Assembly: GCA_964418125.1 (NCBI GenBank)
Contig: CAYQKY010000005.1
Span: 1 to 64,000, forward strand
Origin: JACJXW01 sp964418125
GTDB lineage: Bacteria > Bacteroidota > Bacteroidia > Chitinophagales > Saprospiraceae
Direction: 5' to 3'
DNA length: 64,000 nt
The position numbers were made by a program, and so were the translations under genes. The notes under the pieces were generated by a model that worked only from the letters and a program-made list of their open reading frames with translations, was not told where the DNA came from and did not search any database. Positions 1 through 9,076 of this stretch are shown here, one piece after another. Numbering within the stretch: the stretch's first letter is position 1; every line of letters starts with the position of its first letter.

Positions 1-268
1 GTTCCAGGCCGGGCGGTATCACTCCTGGGCGGTCCGCTCCGTCAGCCTTCCGGAGAGCCTGGAAGTTACGGCGTTGGATGCCCAGGGCGCCATTATGGCC
101 ATGCGCCACCGGGAGTACAATGTCCGTGGCGTTCAATTCCATCCGGAATCCATAATGACGGAACACGGCAGGCAGATGCTGGAGAACTTTTTTACGTACT
201 GTGTGCCGGGAGCCGTTTTGGCGGCTCAGAGTTCGGCAGTCCGGAGTTCTATCGCCCAATCTTCCTGA
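1..268 (+). CDS. trpG: Anthranilate synthase component II, glutamine amidotransferase (C-terminal part)
   Basis: Partial gene entering from the left edge; the reading frame begins at base 2. The protein would supply ammonia from glutamine to TrpE for anthranilate synthesis. The visible end has the class-I amidotransferase landmarks GRYHSW and VQFHPESIMT, whose His and Glu complete the Cys-His-Glu triad; the Cys lies outside the window. It is followed 18 nt later by trpD, in the usual order. The homologous part ends near LENFFTY; about 20 further residues rich in Ala and Ser are encoded by short repeated DNA words and look like an added tail rather than part of the fold. Confidence 0.93.
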   Translation, partial: FQAGRYHSWAVRSVSLPESLEVTALDAQGAIMAMRHREYNVRGVQFHPESIMTEHGRQMLENFFTYCVPGAVLAAQSSAVRSSIAQSS

Positions 269-286
269 ATCTCAAACAATTGAACC

Positions 287-1273
287 ATGAAACAGATCCT
301 TTCCCGATTATACGAGCACGAACGCCTTTCCCGGGAAGAGGCCCGGGAGGTGCTGCTCAATATCTCTCATGGCCAGTACAATCACATGCAGGTGGCCAGT
401 TTTATTACCGTCTATCAGATGCGGCCGGTGTCTATCCCGGAATTGCAGGGGTTCCGGGATGCCTTGCTGGAGCTTTGTATTCCGATAAACCTGAACGGGA
501 CAGAGGCCATTGATATCGTCGGGACCGGGGGCGACAGCAAGAATACGTTCAATGTATCCACCCTGTCGGCAGTTGTGGTTGCCGGGGCAGGGTATAAAGT
601 GGCCAAGCACGGAAGTTATGGGGTCAGCTCGGCGGTGGGGTCGTCCAACGTGCTAATGGCCCTGGGCTATGAGTTTACCGCCGATGAGGCACAACTTCGG
701 CGGCAGCTCGACCGCGCCAACATCTGTTTTATACATGCGCCGCTGTTCCATCCGGCGATGAAAGAAGTCGTTCCGGTGCGCAAACAGTTGGGGGTGAAAA
801 CATTTTTTAATATGTTGGGGCCGCTGGTGAATCCGGCGCAGCCCAGCCATCAGCTATTTGGAACGTTTAGCCTTGAGTTGGCCCGCATGTACCAGTACAT
901 CATGCAGGAGACCGGCCGCCGTTTTGCCATCGTCTATTCCCTTGACGGCTACGATGAGGTTTCCCTTACCGGCCCGTTCAAGCTGCGCACTAATGAGCGC
1001 GATGCTATCCTTACTCCGCAGGACCTGGGCAAGCCCCGGCTCACCCAACAGGACCTGTATGGGGGCGAAACCGAAGAAGAAGCTGCCGCCATCTTCAGGA
1101 ATGTCCTCAACGACGAAGGCACACCGGCACAATTTGAAGTGGTGACTGCCAATGCCGGCCTCGCTATTCAGTGCCTGAAGCCGGAGCAGCCGCTGGAAGA
1201 TTGCATTGAAGAGGCCAAAGAGAGCATTAATAGCAAGCGGGCACTGAAGGTATTTCAAAACCTCTTAAACTGA
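287..1273 (+). CDS. trpD: Anthranilate phosphoribosyltransferase
   Basis: Transfers the phosphoribosyl group of PRPP to anthranilate, second step of the tryptophan branch, in the cytosol. The 328 residues match the usual family length of about 330-345. The PRPP-binding loop GTGGDSKNTFN is at residues 79-89, the KHG motif at about 107-109 and NMLGPLVNPA near 178. The start is the only ATG with a sensible N-terminus and lies just after trpG. The stop is 5 nt before the trpC start, so the genes are translated as a tight operon. No odd residues seen. Confidence 0.97.
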   Translation: MKQILSRLYEHERLSREEAREVLLNISHGQYNHMQVASFITVYQMRPVSIPELQGFRDALLELCIPINLNGTEAIDIVGTGGDSKNTFNVSTLSAVVVAGAGYKVAKHGSYGVSSAVGSSNVLMALGYEFTADEAQLRRQLDRANICFIHAPLFHPAMKEVVPVRKQLGVKTFFNMLGPLVNPAQPSHQLFGTFSLELARMYQYIMQETGRRFAIVYSLDGYDEVSLTGPFKLRTNERDAILTPQDLGKPRLTQQDLYGGETEEEAAAIFRNVLNDEGTPAQFEVVTANAGLAIQCLKPEQPLEDCIEEAKESINSKRALKVFQNLLN

Positions 1274-1278
1274 CGCCC

Positions 1279-2094
1279 ATGAATATCCTGGAAAAGATCA
1301 TTGCTTACAAAAAGCAGGAAGTAGCCGAGCGAAAATCGCTCTACCCGGCAAAACTCCTGGAAAAAAGTATCTATTTCGAAACGCCGGTAGCCTCTCTGAA
1401 AAAGTACCTGCTACGGGAAGATAAGTCCGGTATTATCGCGGAATTCAAGCGCCGTTCCCCTTCCAGAGGAGACATCAACCCCTACGCATCGGTTGAGCGC
1501 GTGTCTATCGGATATATGCAGGCAGGAGCTTCGGCTTTATCGGTCCTGACCGACAGCCGTTTTTTTGGTGGAAAGAACGAGGACCTTATCGAAGCCCGCC
1601 GTTTCAATTTCTGCCCTATTCTGCGCAAAGATTTCATCATCGATGAATACCAGTTGATAGAGGCCCGGTCTATAGGGGCTGACGCGATCCTCCTCATCGC
1701 CGAATGCCTGGATAAAGAGCAACTGGCCCAACTGGCCCGGGCGGCAAAAAAACTGGGGCTGGAGGTATTGATGGAAGCTCACAGTAAGAAGCAACTGGAT
1801 AAATACACTCCGGATGTGGACGCCATCGGAGTGAACAACCGCAACCTGGAAACCTTCGAGGCCAGCATCGCCGCTTCCCTGGATCTAATTGCCGATCTGC
1901 CCGCTGAAGTTGTAAAGGTGTCGGAAAGCGGCTTGGACGACCCGCAGGCCATTGTGGAACTGCGGCGCTCCGGGTACCAGGGCTTCCTCATCGGGGAGTA
2001 TTTTATGCGCCAGGCGGACCCCGGAAAGGCTTGCCGGGAATTCATCCGGCAGGTGCAGCATATCGAAGATCTGCTGCAGAATGCCATTGCCTGA
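1279..2094 (+). CDS. trpC: Indole-3-glycerol phosphate synthase
   Basis: Closes the indole ring from carboxyphenylaminodeoxyribulose phosphate. It is a 271-residue TIM barrel with EFKRRSPSRGDI (catalytic Lys at the end of strand 1), LRKDFIIDEYQLIEA (catalytic Lys and Glu region), GVNNRNLETF and the phosphate-binding VSESGL. It stands alone, not fused to TrpF as in enterobacteria. It follows trpD by 5 nt; the next gene trpF begins after a 125-nt spacer, the largest gap in this operon. Confidence 0.97.
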   Translation: MNILEKIIAYKKQEVAERKSLYPAKLLEKSIYFETPVASLKKYLLREDKSGIIAEFKRRSPSRGDINPYASVERVSIGYMQAGASALSVLTDSRFFGGKNEDLIEARRFNFCPILRKDFIIDEYQLIEARSIGADAILLIAECLDKEQLAQLARAAKKLGLEVLMEAHSKKQLDKYTPDVDAIGVNNRNLETFEASIAASLDLIADLPAEVVKVSESGLDDPQAIVELRRSGYQGFLIGEYFMRQADPGKACREFIRQVQHIEDLLQNAIA

Positions 2095-2111
2095 GGTGAT
2101 AATGGCCATAG

Positions 2112-2130
2112 GGGCACGCCCACCGTGCCC
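2112..2130 (+). repeat. Small GC hairpin in the trpC-trpF spacer
   Basis: GGGCACG at 2112-2118 and CGTGCCC at 2124-2130 form a perfect 7-bp stem with a 5-nt loop. It is followed by a word-repeat stretch (2148-2195) containing variants of TTCGTGC and TTTGTGGC. There is no T-tract directly after the stem, so it is not a standard terminator. It could be a pause or processing site inside the trp mRNA, or only part of an intergenic repeat. Confidence 0.4.
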
Positions 2131-2219
2131 TGGCCTGGGTAACAGCGCCTTCGTGCGGATTTCGTGCCTTAGTGTTTTTGTGGCTTATTTCAATATTCTA
2201 TAGATAAAGCATCAATTTT

Positions 2220-2879
2220 ATGAAAATAAAAGTATGCGGCATGCGGGAACCCGAAAATATCAGGGGCCTGGCAAAGCTGCCGGTAGATATGGTGGGCTTC
2301 ATTTTCTATGCCAAATCTCCCCGGTATGCCGGGGAAAAGGTGGCCAAATGGCTGTCCAAGGAAGGATACCTCCTGGAAGGTAAAAAGCGGGCCGGGGTAT
2401 TTGTCAACGCCGAGGTTGAAGACGTCCTCAACCACGTGCATGACTTTGAGCTCGATTTTGTACAACTCCACGGTAACGAAAGCCCCGAGTACTGCCTGCT
2501 TCTGCGCGATTTATGGGAGAGTACTTCCATGCGGAAGGCCAAGTTGATCAAAGCCTTTGGTGTAGATGAAAACTTTGACTTCGGCGAGGCTGCCGCCTTT
2601 ACCCCTTATTGCACCTATTTCCTTTTTGACACCAGGGGCAGGCAATTTGGCGGCGCCGGCCAGCAGTTCGACTGGAAACTTCTCGACAGATACCAGGGTG
2701 TTACGCCTTTTCTGCTGAGCGGCGGTATTGGGCCGGAGTCTGCTCATGCCATTCTTGACCTTAACCACCCTCAGCTGTATGGGGTGGATATTAACAGCCG
2801 TTTCGAGGAGGCGCCCGGAGTAAAAGACCTGGAGAAGGTTTCCCGGTTTATCACTGACTTAAAAGAACGTGCATTATGA
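2220..2879 (+). CDS. trpF: Phosphoribosylanthranilate isomerase
   Basis: Amadori rearrangement of phosphoribosylanthranilate, the step before TrpC. The 219-residue TIM barrel starts MKIKVCGMREPENI, whose Cys is the catalytic base position. It also has FVQLHGNE, LFDTRGRQFGGAGQQFDW (Asp as the acid, then phosphate-binding glycines) and LLSGGIGPES. The stop overlaps the trpB start in an ATGA arrangement, indicating translational coupling. Gene order C-F-B-A is the common Bacteroidota arrangement. Confidence 0.97.
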   Translation: MKIKVCGMREPENIRGLAKLPVDMVGFIFYAKSPRYAGEKVAKWLSKEGYLLEGKKRAGVFVNAEVEDVLNHVHDFELDFVQLHGNESPEYCLLLRDLWESTSMRKAKLIKAFGVDENFDFGEAAAFTPYCTYFLFDTRGRQFGGAGQQFDWKLLDRYQGVTPFLLSGGIGPESAHAILDLNHPQLYGVDINSRFEEAPGVKDLEKVSRFITDLKERAL

Positions 2880-4063
2880 TCGGTATTGATGAAAAAGGAT
2901 ACTATGGAGAGTTCGGGGGGGCTTTCATTCCCGAAATGCTCTATCCAAACATCGAGGAGCTGCGCCGGAAGTATGTGCAGGTGATGGAAGAACCGCCATT
3001 CCAGCGGGAATTCCGAAAGTTACTGAAAGACTACGTAGGCCGTCCTTCGCCACTCTATCTGGCGGAGCGGCTCTCTGAACACTACAAAGCCACCATATAT
3101 CTGAAGCGGGAGGACCTCAACCATACCGGCGCTCACAAGATCAACAATACGGTAGGCCAGATCCTTCTGGCAAAGCGCCTGGGGAAAACGCGGATCATCG
3201 CTGAGACGGGCGCCGGCCAGCACGGTGTAGCTACCGCTACTGTTTGTGCGCTGATGGGCATTCAATGTATTGTCTACATGGGGGCGGTGGATATCAAGCG
3301 ACAGGCGCCCAACGTTTCCCGCATGCGCATGCTGGGTGCGGAAGTGCGCCCCGCCACCAGCGGCAGCCAGACCCTCAAGGACGCTACCAACGAGGCCATT
3401 CGCGACTGGATCAACAACCCGGAAGATACGCATTACATTATCGGTTCGGTAGTAGGCCCGCACCCTTATCCGGATATGGTGGCCCGCTTCCAGTCGGTCA
3501 TCAGTGAGGAAATGAAGTGGCAACTGGAAGAACATACCGGCCGGGAGAACCCCGCCGCCATCATCGCCTGTGTCGGAGGAGGAAGTAATGCCGCCGGCGC
3601 CTATTACCATTACCTCAACGAAGCAGGCGTCCGCCTCATTGCTGTGGAAGCGGCCGGCCATGGCATCCACAGCGGGGAATCTGCTGCTACCAGTGTGCTG
3701 GGCACAAAAGGGATCATCCATGGCAGCCGTACCTTGCTGATGCAAACCGGGGACGGCCAGATCATCGAACCCTACTCACTCTCCGCCGGCCTCGACTATC
3801 CCGGCATCGGGCCCCTGCATGCCCACCTGATCGCCAGCGGGCGGGCGGAAGCCATCAGCATCACCGATGATGAGGCCCTGGCATCAGCTTATTTCCTTTC
3901 CCGGAAGGAAGGCATCATACCGGCGCTGGAGACCGCTCATGCCTTTGCCGCCCTTGATAAAATGGAATACCGCCCGGATGATGTTATTGTCGTCTGCCTC
4001 TCCGGGAGAGGGGATAAAGACCTGGATACTTACATCCGGCATTTCGAACGATTTCAAAAGTGA
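2876..4063 (+). CDS. trpB: Tryptophan synthase beta chain
   Basis: PLP enzyme that joins indole and serine to give tryptophan, working as an alpha2-beta2 complex with TrpA. The 395 residues are full length. The PLP lysine is in HTGAHKINN near residue 83. The catalytic Glu precedes GAGQHGVAT, CVGGGSNAAG binds the PLP phosphate, and SGRGDKD is near the C-terminus. It overlaps trpF by 4 nt and is followed directly by trpA. It is the TrpB1 type. Confidence 0.98.
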   Translation: MIGIDEKGYYGEFGGAFIPEMLYPNIEELRRKYVQVMEEPPFQREFRKLLKDYVGRPSPLYLAERLSEHYKATIYLKREDLNHTGAHKINNTVGQILLAKRLGKTRIIAETGAGQHGVATATVCALMGIQCIVYMGAVDIKRQAPNVSRMRMLGAEVRPATSGSQTLKDATNEAIRDWINNPEDTHYIIGSVVGPHPYPDMVARFQSVISEEMKWQLEEHTGRENPAAIIACVGGGSNAAGAYYHYLNEAGVRLIAVEAAGHGIHSGESAATSVLGTKGIIHGSRTLLMQTGDGQIIEPYSLSAGLDYPGIGPLHAHLIASGRAEAISITDDEALASAYFLSRKEGIIPALETAHAFAALDKMEYRPDDVIVVCLSGRGDKDLDTYIRHFERFQK

Positions 4064-4068
4064 ACGCT

Positions 4069-4857
4069 ATGAACAGGCTAGATAAGCTTTTCGCGAATAA
4101 GCGGCAGGATATTCTGAACATCTATTTTACGGCCGGCCATCCCAAACTGGAGGATACCGGCAGGATCATACAGGCCCTGGAAAAGGCGGGCGCCGACCTC
4201 ATCGAGCTGGGGATGCCCTATTCCGACCCATTGGCGGATGGGCCGACCATTCAGCAAAGCGGCCAGCAGGCCCTCAGGAACGGGATGACATTGCCTCTGC
4301 TTTTTGAACAGGTGCATTCCGTTCGGGAGAAAACGGAGATCCCTCTGGTCCTGATGGGGTATTTCAACCAGGTGATGCAGTACGGCGAGCAGCGCTTTAT
4401 CGACAAATGTGTGGAGGTGGGAATAGACGGCCTGATCCTTCCGGACCTGCCTTTATATGAATACGAACACTTTTATAAGGAAATGGTCGAACAGGCCGGC
4501 CTGGGAATCAGCTTCCTGATCACTCCACAGACTCCGGAGGAGCGCATCCGGAAGGTGGCTGAACTGAGCCGCGGATTTATCTATATGGTAGCCAATTCTT
4601 CGATAACAGGCGCCAAAGGCGCCATTACCGAAAAACAGCTGGCTTATTTTGAACGGGTAAATGGCCTGCAACTCAACATGCCCCGCCTTATCGGGTTCGG
4701 GATCTCCAACCACGAAACCTTTGCTACGGCCTGCCGGTATGCCAACGGCGCCATCATCGGCAGCGCGTTCATTCGCGCTCTGAACGGTGCAAAAGACGTG
4801 GAAAAAGCAACGACAGATTTTGTAATGGCCATTCGGGGCATTGAGGTTTCTGCATAG
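4069..4857 (+). CDS. trpA: Tryptophan synthase alpha chain
   Basis: Cleaves indole-3-glycerol phosphate and channels indole to TrpB. The TIM barrel carries the two catalytic acids: Glu in LIELGMPYSDPLADGPTIQ and Asp in LILPDLPLYE. I chose the ATG at 4069 because MNRLDKLF is the usual family N-terminus. A GTG at 4060 overlapping the trpB stop would add three residues and cannot be excluded. It forms the last tryptophan gene of the operon; the DAHP synthase gene begins 23 nt later. Confidence 0.96.
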   Translation: MNRLDKLFANKRQDILNIYFTAGHPKLEDTGRIIQALEKAGADLIELGMPYSDPLADGPTIQQSGQQALRNGMTLPLLFEQVHSVREKTEIPLVLMGYFNQVMQYGEQRFIDKCVEVGIDGLILPDLPLYEYEHFYKEMVEQAGLGISFLITPQTPEERIRKVAELSRGFIYMVANSSITGAKGAITEKQLAYFERVNGLQLNMPRLIGFGISNHETFATACRYANGAIIGSAFIRALNGAKDVEKATTDFVMAIRGIEVSA

Positions 4858-4880
4858 ATTAACCATTTCAAGCTGATAAC

Positions 4881-5891
4881 ATGATCATCCAACTGGACAG
4901 CAACATCACCGGCGTTCAGCTGAAAAGGCTGAAAGAAAAACTGAAGGAAATAAAGTACAAGGCCACCCACGTTTCCACGCAGTATTCCGATTACATCATT
5001 GGAGTCGGGAAACAGGAATTCGACATCCGGGCCATCGGCACCATGCCTGGCATCCGGGACATTCACCGCGTTAGTGACGCCTTCAAGCTGGTGTCTAAGA
5101 AGTGGCGGGTGGAAGACACCATCATTAAGCTGAACGAAGATCTGGAGATCGGTACCGGCCGCTTTGCGCTCATGGCAGGGCCCTGTTCCATAGAATCAGA
5201 GGAACAGATCGGGAAAACCATTGAGCACCTGGCCCAAAACGGCGTCCGTATCATGCGGGGAGGGGTTTATAAGCCGCGCAGTTCTCCGTATTCCTTCCGG
5301 GGGTTGGGCCTCGAGGGACTAAAACTATGGCACGAGCGGGCGCAGGCTGCCGGCATCAAGATCATTACAGAGGTGATGATGGTAGAACAGATCGAAGACA
5401 TGGCTGATTATGTAGACATCTTTCAGGTTGGCGCGCGCAACTCCCAGAACTTCAACCTTTTGGATGCCCTGGGAGAAGTAGATAAGCCGGTTTTACTCAA
5501 AAGGGGTATCTCCGGGACCATCGATGAGCTGTTGCAGGCTGCCGAGTACATCTTTTCCAACGGCAACGAGCGCATTATGCTCTGTGAGCGTGGCATCCGT
5601 TCCTATGAGACTGCCTACCGCAATACTATGGACATCAATGCCATCGCCATGCTCAAGGAAAAAACCCACCTGCCGGTCATTGCCGACCCTTCTCATGGTA
5701 TCGGCCTGCGGCGGTTCGTCAGCCCTGTGGCACTGGCGGCAGTCATGGCAGGTGCGGATGGCGTTATCCTGGAAGTGCATGAGCAACCCGAAAGGGCTTT
5801 TTCTGACGGGCAGCAGACGCTGAGTTTCCCGGAGGCGGAGCGGCTATATAAGCGGTTGAGGCAGGCCTTTGAGCTGAGGGAGAGGTTTTAG
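4881..5891 (+). CDS. aroF: 3-deoxy-7-phosphoheptulonate (DAHP) synthase, type I-beta
   Basis: Condenses phosphoenolpyruvate and erythrose 4-phosphate, the committed step to chorismate. An N-terminal ferredoxin-like regulatory region covers about residues 1-75. The KDO8P-synthase-like barrel follows with MAGPCSIES, RGGVYKPRSSPYSFRG, KRGISGT and IADPSHGIG. At 336 residues it has no chorismate mutase domain. Lying 23 nt after trpA, it is probably co-transcribed, so flux into the whole pathway would respond to the tryptophan operon signal (inference). Confidence 0.95.
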   Translation: MIIQLDSNITGVQLKRLKEKLKEIKYKATHVSTQYSDYIIGVGKQEFDIRAIGTMPGIRDIHRVSDAFKLVSKKWRVEDTIIKLNEDLEIGTGRFALMAGPCSIESEEQIGKTIEHLAQNGVRIMRGGVYKPRSSPYSFRGLGLEGLKLWHERAQAAGIKIITEVMMVEQIEDMADYVDIFQVGARNSQNFNLLDALGEVDKPVLLKRGISGTIDELLQAAEYIFSNGNERIMLCERGIRSYETAYRNTMDINAIAMLKEKTHLPVIADPSHGIGLRRFVSPVALAAVMAGADGVILEVHEQPERAFSDGQQTLSFPEAERLYKRLRQAFELRERF

Positions 5892-6009
5892 TTTCATGGT
5901 TCTATCGTTTCATGGGGTCACGGTTTCATAATGAGGTGCCCCCGGGGCTGTGGCAGTAGGGCAATTAATAAATCATTTCCCTGCCATTAATAGGATATTA
6001 CCTGGATAA

Positions 6010-7206
6010 CTACCCGATTGCCTGCCCTACGTCCGCAACAATATCCTCAATATTCTCAATCCCTGTGGAAATGCGCACCAGCCCATCGGTGATGCCGTAT
6101 TGCAGCCGAATTTCCCGTGGTACGCTGATGTGCGACATGGAGGCGGGGTGCAGTACCAGCGTATCCACATCGCCAAGCGTGGGGGTGAGCGTGCAGAGCT
6201 GCAGGCGGTTCATGAATAGTTTACCGGCCTCCAGGCCGCCCTTCAGTTCGAAGCTCAGCATGCCGCCGAAGTCCTTCATCTGCCGTTTGGCGAGGGTGTG
6301 GCCCGGGTGGGAGGGCAGGCCGGGGTAGTTCACCTTTTCCACACTGGGGTGTTCTTCCAGCCATATGGCCAGTTGGCGGGCGTTGCTGCAGTGTCGTTCC
6401 ATACGGATTTCCAGGGTCTTCATGCCGTTGTGGATCAGCCAGGCGTCCCAGGAGTTGCAGTTGGTACCTAAGAGCTTAAGCTTGGGTAGGATAGCCTCCT
6501 GCATCAGGCCGTTGTCCTTTCCGACGATCGCGCCGGCAGTGGAGTTTCCATGACCGTTGAGGTATTTGGTGGTGGAATGGATCACGAAATCGGCCCCATG
6601 ATGCAAGGGTTTTTGCAGGTAAGGAGTAGCGAAAGTATTATCGGCAACGACAATACAATTATATTTGTGGCCCAGTTCTGCCAGGGCGGACATGTCGAAG
6701 CAATCCAGGGTAGGATTGGCGGGGGTTTCATAATAAAGCAGCCTGATGTTCCTGTTCTCCCGGAGCCTTTGTTCTACCGCATCGAGCTGAGCCAGGTTTA
6801 CCACGTGGTAGCCGATCTGAAGGGGTTGCAGCACATCCCGGAAGAGGGCGGTGGCGCCGCCGTATAGGTTGCCCTGGGTGAGGATGGCCTCTCCGCTTTT
6901 CAGTAACCCCAAAAGCAGGGTGGAAATAGCCGCCATTCCTGAGCTGGTGAGCAGGGCGGTGGCCTTGGAAGCAGAGCCGTGCACTTCCAGTTGTGCGATC
7001 TTTTCCGCCACCGCATCGATAGTCGGATTGCCAAATCGGCTGTAGATGTGGCCGGGCTGGTTACCCAGGAAGACTTCCATCCCTTCTTCGATGGAGTTGA
7101 AAGCGAAGGATGAAGCCGCATATATAGGAAGCTGATGGGGGCGCGTGGAGCGGCGTTCTTCGGGCTCCTGTACGCAAAGGGAGCCGAAACCAATTTGTTT
7201 TTTCAT
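6010..7206 (-). CDS. Trans-sulfuration PLP enzyme (cystathionine gamma-synthase / O-acylhomoserine sulfhydrylase family)
   Basis: 398-residue Cys/Met-metabolism PLP enzyme. It contains IYSRFGNPTIDAVAEKI, SSGMAAISTLLLG, VVADNTFATPYLQKP and the PLP lysine in HSTTKYLNGHGN. The sequence fits cystathionine gamma-synthase, gamma-lyase, O-acylhomoserine sulfhydrylase or methionine gamma-lyase; these cannot be told apart safely by eye. A cystathionine beta-synthase gene lies at 49.6-50.9 kb, so both arms of trans-sulfuration are represented. It is divergent from the pseudouridine synthase gene; no SAM riboswitch was recognised in the short upstream region. Confidence 0.93.
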   Translation of the reverse strand: MKKQIGFGSLCVQEPEERRSTRPHQLPIYAASSFAFNSIEEGMEVFLGNQPGHIYSRFGNPTIDAVAEKIAQLEVHGSASKATALLTSSGMAAISTLLLGLLKSGEAILTQGNLYGGATALFRDVLQPLQIGYHVVNLAQLDAVEQRLRENRNIRLLYYETPANPTLDCFDMSALAELGHKYNCIVVADNTFATPYLQKPLHHGADFVIHSTTKYLNGHGNSTAGAIVGKDNGLMQEAILPKLKLLGTNCNSWDAWLIHNGMKTLEIRMERHCSNARQLAIWLEEHPSVEKVNYPGLPSHPGHTLAKRQMKDFGGMLSFELKGGLEAGKLFMNRLQLCTLTPTLGDVDTLVLHPASMSHISVPREIRLQYGITDGLVRISTGIENIEDIVADVGQAIG

Positions 7207-7284
7207 TGTTGCTTATTTTTGAGTAGATTAAGGCCTGCCAGATCTGCCGGGCCTTAAGGCGAATAGCAGGAAAGCCATGAAAAC

Positions 7285-8334
7285 ATGCAAGATAATTATA
7301 ACGACGAATACTACGATTATCAGGTCATCAAAGTTGACAGGAAGCAGAGCCTCATCCGGATCGACAAATTCCTGATGGACCGCCTGGAGCGTACTTCCCG
7401 CAGCCGGATACAGAACGCCATCAAAGCGGGCTCCATTCAGGTCGGCGGAGAAGATGTGAAGCCCAACTATAAGGTTAGGCCGGGAGATGAGATCTCGATC
7501 GTCATTCCCCGTCCTCCGGGAGAAGGCAGCCGGGTCATTCCCCAGAATATTCCTTTGGATATTCGTTATGAAGATGATGACCTTCTGGTTGTCCATAAGC
7601 CGGCGGGTATGGTTGTCCATCCGGGTATCGGCCACCATCGGGGGACTCTGGTCAATGCTTTGGCCTACCACTTCGGCCAGCAAAACCTGCCGGTTATGGA
7701 TGGCAACTATCAGGACCGGCTGGGGCTGGTGCACCGCATTGACAAGAACACCTCCGGTTTGCTGGTCGTCGCCAAATCTGACTACGCCATGACTCACCTG
7801 GCCAAGCAGTTCTATTACCACACTGTCGAGCGAACTTACAACGCCCTGATCTGGGGAGAGCCGGAGGAGGAGGAGGGTTCCGTTCGCGCCAACGTGGGCC
7901 GCCACCCCCGATTCCGGCAAAAGTTTACCACTTTCGCCGATGGAGAAGGGGGGAAATGGGCGGTGACCCATTACAGGGTGCTTGAGCGCCTGTACTACGT
8001 CAGCCTCATACAGTGCAACCTGGAAACGGGCCGCACCCACCAGATCCGGGTGCATATGGAGTCGCTGGGCCACCCCTTGTTCAATGATGAGCGTTACGGC
8101 GGGGACCGTATCGTCAAAGGGACCATCTTCAGTAAATATAAGATGTTCGTAGAAAACACCTTTACCATTATGCCCCGGCATGCCCTGCATGCCCGTTCGC
8201 TTGGCTTTATCCATCCGCGCACCGGCAAAGAGATGAGCTTCGAGTCCGATTTGCCCGCAGATTTTCAGGAAGCCCTGGAACGTTGGCGCCGTTATGTGGC
8301 GGGAAGAAAGGCAGCGACGGGGGAGTTGGAGTGA
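7285..8334 (+). CDS. RluA/RluD-family 23S rRNA pseudouridine synthase
   Basis: 349 residues. An N-terminal S4 RNA-binding domain (about 18-80, RIDKFLMDRLERTSRSRIQ) precedes the catalytic domain with GLVHRIDKNTSGLLVVAK, whose Asp is the catalytic nucleophile, and TGRTHQIRVHM. The architecture matches RluD-like enzymes that modify 23S rRNA helix 69, but the exact site is inferred. A TATTTTTG box at 7214-7221 may be its promoter. The stop codon at 8332 sits at the beginning of a GAATGA-type repeat block. Confidence 0.95.
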   Translation: MQDNYNDEYYDYQVIKVDRKQSLIRIDKFLMDRLERTSRSRIQNAIKAGSIQVGGEDVKPNYKVRPGDEISIVIPRPPGEGSRVIPQNIPLDIRYEDDDLLVVHKPAGMVVHPGIGHHRGTLVNALAYHFGQQNLPVMDGNYQDRLGLVHRIDKNTSGLLVVAKSDYAMTHLAKQFYYHTVERTYNALIWGEPEEEEGSVRANVGRHPRFRQKFTTFADGEGGKWAVTHYRVLERLYYVSLIQCNLETGRTHQIRVHMESLGHPLFNDERYGGDRIVKGTIFSKYKMFVENTFTIMPRHALHARSLGFIHPRTGKEMSFESDLPADFQEALERWRRYVAGRKAATGELE

Positions 8335-8400
8335 ATGAGTGATTGAAGGAATGAATGCCCGTCCTCATTCTTCGGCAGGGAAAAAATGAAGAAATGAATG
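8328..8400. repeat. Intergenic word-repeat block (GAATGA/TGAATGAG words)
   Basis: The spacer between the pseudouridine synthase and DUF1415 genes is made of near-repeats: GAATGAGTGATTG, GGAATGAATG, then AATGAAGAAATGAATGAG after a GC-rich middle. The first word includes the upstream stop codon and the last includes the possible downstream start codon. Here the copies are direct rather than inverted. Confidence 0.55.
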
Positions 8401-8943
8401 AGTAATTCGATGCAAAAAGAAATAGAAGCTACCAGGCACTGGGTGGAAAAGATAGTGGTGGGGCTCAACCTTTGTCCTTTTGCGCGGCTGCCCTTCACTA
8501 CAGGGCGGATCCGCTATGTAATGTATGAAGGGGCGGATGTGGTCCAGTTGGCCAGGTTGATGGTAGAGGAAGCCCGGTATCTTCAGCGTATTCCGGCTTT
8601 GGAAGTGGAAACAACCTTACTCATCCTGTCCAATGCGCTGCCGGATTTTCGGGATTACCTAGATTTTCTGGAAGAGGCCGAATGGCTCATCCGGGAGAAC
8701 GGCCTGGAGGGCATCATTCAGGTAGCTTCTTTCCACCCTCATTATCAGTTTGCCGGCACAAGCCCGGAAGCGCCGGAGAATTACACCAACCGCTCTCCTT
8801 TCCCCATGCTGCACCTGCTGCGGGAAGAGAGTGTTGAGCGGGCACTGGAGCGGTATATTGATCCTGAAAAAATTCCGGAACGCAACATTAAAAAAATGCA
8901 GGAGCTGGGAGTGGAAGGGGTGAAAAAGCTGATGGAAGAGTAG
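8398..8943 (+). CDS. DUF1415 domain protein
   Basis: 181 residues matching the uncharacterised DUF1415 family by its features: TRHWVEKIVVGLNLCPFA near the N-terminus, TTLLILSNALPDF, and GIIQVASFHPHYQFAG with a conserved His pair, then NRSPFPMLHLLRE. No function is known to me. The family looks cytosolic and the conserved Cys and His residues suggest metal or catalytic use, which is inference. The first ATG (8398) lies in repeat DNA; the ATG at 8410 is an equally good start. Confidence 0.88.
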   Translation: MSNSMQKEIEATRHWVEKIVVGLNLCPFARLPFTTGRIRYVMYEGADVVQLARLMVEEARYLQRIPALEVETTLLILSNALPDFRDYLDFLEEAEWLIRENGLEGIIQVASFHPHYQFAGTSPEAPENYTNRSPFPMLHLLREESVERALERYIDPEKIPERNIKKMQELGVEGVKKLMEE

Positions 8944-8985
8944 GGGGGGCGTGATTTGCTGCCCGTGCCTTTCGGAGCCGGATGA

Positions 8986-9031
8986 AATTCGTGATTCGTG
9001 ATTCGTGATTCGTTGACTCGTGATTCGTGAA
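8986..9031. repeat. Intergenic direct word repeat ATTCGTG
   Basis: Five to six copies of ATTCGTG with small variants (GTTGACTCGTG once) lie between the DUF1415 gene and the acyl-CoA reductase gene. No inverted arm is seen. The same word recurs in the 39.0-kb block. Confidence 0.7.
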
Positions 9032-9076
9032 GGCTATTTCTAGCGGCTTCTGACGTAATATTTAAACAAGGAGGCA

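Noticed and set aside
8986..9031. CRISPR-like repeat
   Set aside because: The 7-nt words have no spacers and no cas genes are present.
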